From Sphingobacteriia bacterium (GTDB lineage Bacteria > Bacteroidota > Bacteroidia > Bacteroidales > UBA7960), in the NCBI GenBank assembly GCA_011390785.1, contig JAABRR010000014.1, positions 1 to 64,000 of the forward strand: DNA of 64,000 nucleotides, in the 5' to 3' direction. Numbering within the stretch: the stretch's first letter is position 1; each line of letters opens with the position of its first letter. The translations under genes were made by a program, and so were the position numbers. Below, in pieces: positions 58,912 to 64,000 of the stretch. The notes beneath the pieces are model-generated. The model had not been told where the DNA came from, searched no databases, and was given only the letters and a program-made list of their open reading frames with translations.

Positions 58912-61900
58912 TTAAAGGCCGAGATTAACACCAATTGTAAATGAACGAGGCTGCGGTGGTGAATAGAAATCTACCCCCGAAACTACGTTGTCAACCACAA
59001 AATCTGAAGAAACTTCAGGATCCCAACCAGAATATTTGGTAAATGTTAAAAGATTTTGACCTACAACATAAATTCTAAGTTTTTCCAATCCCATACGCGC
59101 AACAACTGAGCGAGGTAATTCGTAGCCAAAATTTAAAGAACGTAGTTTTATATAGGAACCATCTTCCAGATAACGGCTGTTGCGTCCCTGCACACCATTG
59201 GCATATCCCAATCTGGCCTGGGGAATATCTGTCACATCACCAGGTTCTTTCCAGCTATCCAACTGGCTGCGAAGCTGATTGTCGAACCATTCACCGTTAG
59301 CAGCCATATAAGAGTCACCAGAAAGGTGGACCATGTTGCCTGTTACCCCCTGAAAAGTAAAACTCAAATCGAAACCCATGAATCTGAATGTATTGGTAAT
59401 GGATCCCATATAATCTGGCTGTGGTTTTCCCAGTACAACGTAGTTTGCTTCATTAAAGGCATTGGTAGTTGCATCAGGATCAACAATGTTTCCATCTTCA
59501 TCCTTTTCATTCACATACCATAATGCATCACCATTATCGGGATCAACCCCTGCATACTCAGCTCCAAAAAACACACCCAGAGGCTGATCAAGCATGGTAA
59601 CATTCATGAAACGAGAACTTCCCGGATCAATGATGTCTTGTCCTGCAATATCGGTAACCGTATTTTTATTATAGCTAAAATTTAAGCTTGTATTCCATTT
59701 GAAGGCTCCGACAGTGTTATTGGTGTTGAGCAAAAATTCAAAGCCCTTATTTTCCATTGAGCCCACATTGCGGAGCTGTGAGCCATACCCGCTGGTTCCT
59801 GGAACTGGCACACTTAAAAGAAGATCGTCTGTATTTTTAATGTAATAATCAATTTCACCACTAACACGATTGTTAAACAATCCAAAATCAATTCCAATAT
59901 CGGTAGTAGTAGTTGATTCCCAACCCAAATCCGGGTTTGGAATTTGATTAGGGATCAAACCTGATTGATTATTATAGTTATTTACACCATAAAGACCAAG
60001 GTGTGCAAAGTTCCCAATAGCTGCATTACCGGTCTTTCCATAACTTGTTCTGAATTTCAAAAAGCTTAACAGAGAGTTATCCGCCAGGAAATCTTCCTTG
60101 CTCATAACCCATGCCACACCAACAGCAGGAAAGAACCCAAAACGGTTGTTTGCACCAAATCGTGAAGATCCGTCAACCCGACCAGATAAAGTAACAAGGT
60201 ATTTATCTTCGTAGTCAATATTTAATCGTGTGAAGTAAGAGAGAAAACTATATTGATTTACAGTCTGATATCCGCCAGTAATACTTCCTGCACTAGCCAG
60301 AGTTTTAAATTCGTCAAGAGGAAATTGCTCGCCTTCAACATAAGTATCATCCAGTAAAGTATAGGTCAACTCTGTACCAGCAACTGCATCAAGCGAAATA
60401 TCTCCAAATTTATCTGTATAATTAACGAATGATTTTCCCATTATATTTTGGGTCTGGGCATAATTAGAAAACCCATAACCATTTACAGACTCTCCTGTAT
60501 TGGTTAATGTTCCGTATTTATTATTTTCCTGCAAGGTATAGGAATCATAGGCAATTTCATTTCTCCAGTTCATTTTATTGATAATCCGGAAATTAATAAA
60601 TCCATTTGTACCTGTTCTGAGTTCATTCATTTGACGATCAGCATACTCGGCATGACGAATGGGGTTATAATAGGTAGTAACGGGAACATTTGATGAAATA
60701 CCTTCCTGATCACGGAGGGGCGATATGGGAACAAGGGCAACCAACTGCATGGGATTGGCAAATGCATTGTCTGCATTTATCTGTTCAATATCGGTACGCG
60801 CGATGCTGAGATTCATACCCATGGTAATCCATGAATTCACCTTGTTATCAACGTTTAACCTGGCGCTGATACGCTCAAATCCATTACCCAGTACAATACC
60901 TTCCTGATTGGAATAACCACCACTTAGATAGTAAGTGATATTTTCCGTTCCTCCTGAAGTAGATAAATCGATCATGGTAATATCTGCCTGTTGAAAAGCC
61001 TGATCCTGCCAATTGGTATTGGATTCGGACCCCAGATATTCATCATTCGCACCTATTATAGCGGTATGTCCTGAGTATCTTTTGAAACGACCTTCAACAA
61101 ATCCTCTCCAGAAATCGTTGGTACCTGGAGCATCACCATAAAGAAAATCTTCATATGCATCAGCATTGGCGGCTGCATGTCGGTAATAATCAATATACTC
61201 TTCGGAATTCAGAAAATCCCTTTTATTGGATGGATTTGCGAATCCTCTCTGATAATTGAAATCCAATTTCGATTTTCCGGCTTTACCTTTTTTGGTTGTA
61301 ATCAAAATAACACCATTGGTGGCTCTTGATCCATAAATAGCGGAAGCTGAAGCGTCTTTAAGAATCTGAACGGATTCAATATCATTAGGATTGATAGATG
61401 ACAGGGGGTTTATGGCTCCCCCATGGATATTTCTTGCTTCCATTGCGAAAGGAATACCATCAACCACGTACAAGGGTTCATTACTGGCACTTATTGATGA
61501 TGCACCACGAATCCTTACACGTGCAGCGCTGGTTACCTTACCTGTAACCGATTCAATAAATACACCTGCTGCTTTTCCCTGCAGAGCAAGTTGTACGGAA
61601 GGTACTGGCATATTCTGTATTTCATCTCCTGAAACACTTGCAATATTACCGGTAAGTTTAGATTTAATTTGGCTACCGTATCCTACTACAATTATTTCAT
61701 CGAGCATGGAAACATCCGAGACCATCGTAATGTCAATAATGTTACGTTGTCCAACTTCTACTTCTTCGGTGTTCATCCCGATGAATGAGAAGACAAGGGT
61801 AGCATTCTCAGGAACATTTAGTTCATACTTACCATCCAAATCAGTAACTGTTCCTAAAGTAGTTCCTTTTACAAGAACAGTGACACCTGGTATTGATGAG

Positions 61901-62007
61901 CCATCATCACCGTTTGTAACCGTTCCGGTTACACGTTGGTTCTGCGCGTTAAGACTGTTGCCAATAAGGCTCAGAATAACGAAAAAAATCAGGTAAATTT
62001 TCTTCAT
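58912..62007 (-). CDS. SusC/RagA TonB-dependent transporter (pair D)
   Basis: A 1031-residue SusC-type importer. The signal peptide ends NSLNA|QNQR. The carboxypeptidase-regulatory-like domain (about 25-105) leads to DEIIVVGYGSQIKSKLTGNIASV and the plug (EPLYVVDGIPF, DIESVQILKDASASAIYGSRATNGVILITTKKGK). The barrel ends TIGVNLGL. The first 100 residues closely match pairs A and B, although the pair lies more than 40 kb away, suggesting dispersal by duplication. There is no STN domain and no local regulator or polymer-degrading enzyme. The substrate is unknown. Confidence 0.96.
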   Translation of the reverse strand: MKKIYLIFFVILSLIGNSLNAQNQRVTGTVTNGDDGSSIPGVTVLVKGTTLGTVTDLDGKYELNVPENATLVFSFIGMNTEEVEVGQRNIIDITMVSDVSMLDEIIVVGYGSQIKSKLTGNIASVSGDEIQNMPVPSVQLALQGKAAGVFIESVTGKVTSAARVRIRGASSISASNEPLYVVDGIPFAMEARNIHGGAINPLSSINPNDIESVQILKDASASAIYGSRATNGVILITTKKGKAGKSKLDFNYQRGFANPSNKRDFLNSEEYIDYYRHAAANADAYEDFLYGDAPGTNDFWRGFVEGRFKRYSGHTAIIGANDEYLGSESNTNWQDQAFQQADITMIDLSTSGGTENITYYLSGGYSNQEGIVLGNGFERISARLNVDNKVNSWITMGMNLSIARTDIEQINADNAFANPMQLVALVPISPLRDQEGISSNVPVTTYYNPIRHAEYADRQMNELRTGTNGFINFRIINKMNWRNEIAYDSYTLQENNKYGTLTNTGESVNGYGFSNYAQTQNIMGKSFVNYTDKFGDISLDAVAGTELTYTLLDDTYVEGEQFPLDEFKTLASAGSITGGYQTVNQYSFLSYFTRLNIDYEDKYLVTLSGRVDGSSRFGANNRFGFFPAVGVAWVMSKEDFLADNSLLSFLKFRTSYGKTGNAAIGNFAHLGLYGVNNYNNQSGLIPNQIPNPDLGWESTTTTDIGIDFGLFNNRVSGEIDYYIKNTDDLLLSVPVPGTSGYGSQLRNVGSMENKGFEFLLNTNNTVGAFKWNTSLNFSYNKNTVTDIAGQDIIDPGSSRFMNVTMLDQPLGVFFGAEYAGVDPDNGDALWYVNEKDEDGNIVDPDATTNAFNEANYVVLGKPQPDYMGSITNTFRFMGFDLSFTFQGVTGNMVHLSGDSYMAANGEWFDNQLRSQLDSWKEPGDVTDIPQARLGYANGVQGRNSRYLEDGSYIKLRSLNFGYELPRSVVARMGLEKLRIYVVGQNLLTFTKYSGWDPEVSSDFVVDNVVSGVDFYSPPQPRSFTIGVNLGL

Positions 62008-62020
62008 GTTGTTTTTGTTT
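62008..62020 (-). promoter_or_regulatory. Conserved susC translation-start leader (pair D)
   Basis: Coding-strand AAACAAAAACAAC directly before the ATG, identical to pairs A, B and C. Confidence 0.6.
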
Positions 62021-62047
62021 TGGGTTTTGTGAATACTATAATTGTGA

Positions 62048-62069
62048 TCAAATGCTTTTTAACATTTGA
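62048..62069. repeat. Inverted repeat in the susC (D) leader
   Basis: TCAAATG (62048-62054) and CATTTGA (62063-62069) are perfect 7-bp arms around 8 bases, 41-62 bases before the ATG. The placement matches that of the repeats of pairs A and B, but the sequence does not. Confidence 0.55.
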
Positions 62070-62487
62070 CTTTGGGATTAAAAGTAGTAAATATTTAAAT
62101 TTTTATTTTTTTTTGCCATACTTTAACTTTGAAAAACCAATAAATTGTTATTTATTTCCCATATTGCATATTTGATGTTATATTTTAAACGTATTTAACC
62201 CCGCAAGGAATTACAAAAAAAGCAATTATACGAAATATTTATATGTTTCTTTGAGAATAAAATGGTTTTTCAAGGGTATTAATGAATTTATGTATGGTTA
62301 TTTATTTAAATACCCCCTATTTTTGACCCCGAAACAATATATTTTTATGAGTTATAATTGTGCGTTGATCAATCTAACAATGGCAATATAAAACTCTTTC
62401 CCGGAAAACGTTAAAGGGTTTTCTGGAAAGTTAAAAATTTTAGATAAGATTTAATTAAGTAATTAGCTTTTAACTAAAAAATATTTC
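62070..62487. other. AT-rich divergent intergenic region
   Basis: Lies between susC D and the M28 gene. It contains homopolymer T runs and a near-match -7 box for susC (coding-strand TACTTTTA, 62079-62086). No gene or RNA recognised. Confidence 0.45.
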
Positions 62488-62495
62488 TATGTTTG
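62488..62495 (+). promoter_or_regulatory. Putative -7 promoter box for the M28 gene
   Basis: TATGTTTG matches TAnnTTTG, 42 bases before the ATG at 62538. It includes the TTG that could otherwise extend the frame. Confidence 0.55.
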
Positions 62496-62537
62496 CCGCC
62501 AGGTTCTAATTTTGTAAAACAATCAAATCATAAATCA

Positions 62538-63542
62538 ATGAAGTCTCTATTAATCCTTTTGGGTATTGTTTTCCTTACTTTTTGTGGATGTATTGGATGT
62601 GACCGGGGAAGTGTTACTCGCAATACGCAGAGCCATGAAACAACAGAAAGAGAAAAATTAATCGATATTCCTGTTTTTAATGCAGATTCGGCCTATTTTT
62701 ATACGGATAAGCAGGTTTCATTTGGTCCGCGCGTTCCTAATACCGAAGCTCATATTGCCTGTGGCAACTGGCTGCAACAAAAGCTTGAGAAATTCTCAGA
62801 TACGGTTTATGTACAGACGGCCCGTGTAAGGGCTTACGATGGTACAATACTCAATATCAGAAACCTTATTGGCAGCTTTCAGCCCGAAAAAAAGAACAGG
62901 ATTTTGTTATGTGCCCATTGGGATACTCGTCCATGGGCTGATCATGATCCTGATCCGGAAAATCATTTTATCCCTTTCGATGGAGCCAACGATGGGGCCA
63001 GTGGGGTTGGGGTCTTGCTGGAGATTGCCCGTTTGCTTAGCCTTACAGATATCCGGGTTGGAGTTGATATTGTTTTTTTTGATGCAGAAGATTACGGAAA
63101 GCATCGTTTATCGAAGGATCAGGATCAGGATAGCTGGGCTTTGGGCAGTCAGTACTGGTCAAGAAACCCACATCGGTCAGACTATTTTGCCAATTATGGA
63201 ATTTTGCTGGATATGGTTGGCGCTTACAATGCATCATTCAAACATGAAGGATATTCAATGATGTATGCCCCCAATTATGTAAGAAAGGTGTGGGATATAG
63301 CCAAAAGCCAGGGGTTCGACAATTATTTTCTCAATACGGAAGGGGGCTTCATTATTGATGACCATTATTATATAAATACCATCCGTAAAATTCCTGTAAT
63401 TAATATTATAGATCAAAGAAATGATACACCACATGGCTTTTTTGCCTACTGGCATACCCTTGGCGATAACATGGATGCCATTGATCCACTAACCTTGCAG
63501 GCTGTTGGGCAAACTGTTATATCTGTAATCTTTCAGGAATAG
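62538..63542 (+). CDS. M28 family lipoprotein, glutaminyl-peptide cyclotransferase-like
   Basis: A 334-residue lipoprotein numbered from ATG 62538 (MKSLLILLGIVFLTF, lipidated Cys near 21 in GCIGC-DRGS). The M28 fold carries His127 (CAHWDTRPWAD), Asp152 (FDGANDGASG), the acidic pair Glu184-Asp185 (FFDAEDYG), Asp225 (ILLDMVG) and His306 (YWHTLGDNMD). A single zinc site with the NDGASG and WHT..D elements fits glutaminyl cyclase (type II, animal-like), as known in Porphyromonas and Tannerella, better than a two-zinc aminopeptidase. Expected reaction: N-terminal Gln to pyroglutamate on exported proteins, at the periplasmic side. The aminopeptidase alternative cannot be excluded. It is convergent with phoH. 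Confidence 0.85.
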   Translation: MKSLLILLGIVFLTFCGCIGCDRGSVTRNTQSHETTEREKLIDIPVFNADSAYFYTDKQVSFGPRVPNTEAHIACGNWLQQKLEKFSDTVYVQTARVRAYDGTILNIRNLIGSFQPEKKNRILLCAHWDTRPWADHDPDPENHFIPFDGANDGASGVGVLLEIARLLSLTDIRVGVDIVFFDAEDYGKHRLSKDQDQDSWALGSQYWSRNPHRSDYFANYGILLDMVGAYNASFKHEGYSMMYAPNYVRKVWDIAKSQGFDNYFLNTEGGFIIDDHYYINTIRKIPVINIIDQRNDTPHGFFAYWHTLGDNMDAIDPLTLQAVGQTVISVIFQE

Positions 63543-63558
63543 TATCGTTCTGGTCCAG

Positions 63559-64000
63559 CTATAAACTATTGGCCAGATTTGCCAGTTCTGAGCGCTCGCC
63601 TTTTTCCAGCCTGATATGAGCATAAATTTTATTTCCTTTTACCCGATCTATCAAATAAGAGAGACCATTACTCTGTGAATCAAGGTAAGGAGTATCGATC
63701 TGGAATATATCGCCGGTAAAAATCATTTTGGTATTTTCTCCTGCACGTGTAATGATGGTTTTTACTTCGTGAGGGGTTAAATTCTGAGCTTCATCAATAA
63801 TAAAAATTATGTTGGAAAGGCTTCTTCCCCTGATATAGGCTAAAGGAGCAACAACAATATGTTCATTTTCAAGAGCGTCTGTAATATTTTTAAACTCCTT
63901 TTCTTTTTCTTTGTATTGCGAATGGATGAATTTCAGATTATCGTATAGTGGTTCCATATAAGGGCTGATTTTGGAACTTACATCACCGGGCAGAAACCCA
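63559..64000 (-). CDS. PhoH family ATPase (partial, 5' end outside the window)
   Basis: The C-terminal 147 residues of a PhoH-family protein; the reading frame remains open to the window edge ([15 protein letters not shown] precedes the first internal Met). Seen: [30 protein letters not shown] (Walker B DEAQN), [25 protein letters not shown] and [13 protein letters not shown]. These match the YlaK/PhoH2 subgroup, in which an N-terminal PIN ribonuclease domain is fused to this helicase-like ATPase; that domain would lie beyond position 64000. The probable role is RNA unwinding and cleavage. Confidence 0.9.
   Translation of the reverse strand, partial: GFLPGDVSSKISPYMEPLYDNLKFIHSQYKEKEKEFKNITDALENEHIVVAPLAYIRGRSLSNIIFIIDEAQNLTPHEVKTIITRAGENTKMIFTGDIFQIDTPYLDSQSNGLSYLIDRVKGNKIYAHIRLEKGERSELANLANSL

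Noticed and set aside
61391-61996. A 201-residue open frame on the plus strand
   Set aside because: Antisense shadow of the N-terminal part of susC D.
63547-63577. A bidirectional terminator between the M28 and phoH genes
   Set aside because: The inverted repeat (TCTGGTCCA/TGGCCAGA) has a bulge, overlaps the phoH coding end and has no T run.

Overview
The window is about 40% GC and comes from a member of the Bacteroidota, most likely a marine or anaerobic Bacteroidales/Marinilabiliales-type organism; the species cannot be named from the sequence alone. The evidence is four SusC/SusD pairs, the type IX secretion translocon gene sprA beside ruvA, three proteins with type IX C-terminal sorting domains, BT_3928-, DUF1573- and FISUMP-family proteins, and Bacteroidota-type promoters (-7 box TAnnTTTG) in front of many genes. 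No plasmid, phage, insertion sequence, CRISPR array or tRNA was seen.

Layout. 1-580: the tail of an rRNA operon (5S rRNA and terminator) followed by a degenerate second copy of the 5S end and terminator. 583-10474: housekeeping and envelope genes (TrhA/hemolysin III, ComM, di-haem peroxidase, a YjbR/aromatic amino acid decarboxylase/DoxX operon, a DUF1573 protein and a barrel-less TonB-plug protein). 10594-27638: three consecutive SusC/SusD operons on the minus strand, two with an extra surface lipoprotein. 27832-35453: three type IX secreted proteins, namely a subtilase, a Lys-C-like trypsin-fold protease and an adhesin-like protein. 35932-45451: a U32 protein, the two-gene carboxyspermidine (spermidine) operon, DUF1289, a tungsten-type aldehyde:ferredoxin oxidoreductase, a FISUMP lipoprotein and a DAHP synthase-chorismate mutase fusion. 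45688-57161: an SDR epimerase, sprA, ruvA, malic enzyme and an OmpA-type lipoprotein. 57542-62007: a fourth SusC/SusD pair. 62538-64000: a glutaminyl-cyclase-like M28 protein and the 3' part of a PhoH-family ATPase.

How it fits together. The secreted proteases can cut protein outside the cell, SprA is the outer-membrane channel that exports such proteins, and the neighbouring SusC/SusD pairs are outer-membrane importers. No glycoside hydrolase, lyase or sulfatase accompanies any SusCD pair, so peptide uptake (RagAB-like) is a reasonable guess for at least the 22569-35453 block. Many exported proteins here carry Gln directly after the predicted signal peptidase I site, and a glutaminyl-cyclase-like enzyme that could convert it to pyroglutamate is encoded in the same window.

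The most interesting signals are non-coding. The four susC genes share an identical 13-nt sequence immediately before the ATG, and three of them carry an inverted repeat of unrelated sequence 40-70 nt upstream. A 20-bp tandem repeat lies before the subtilase gene, an 18-bp perfect palindrome lies at 39746-39763, and clusters of short hairpins sit between genes. I found no clear novel defence or mobile system.
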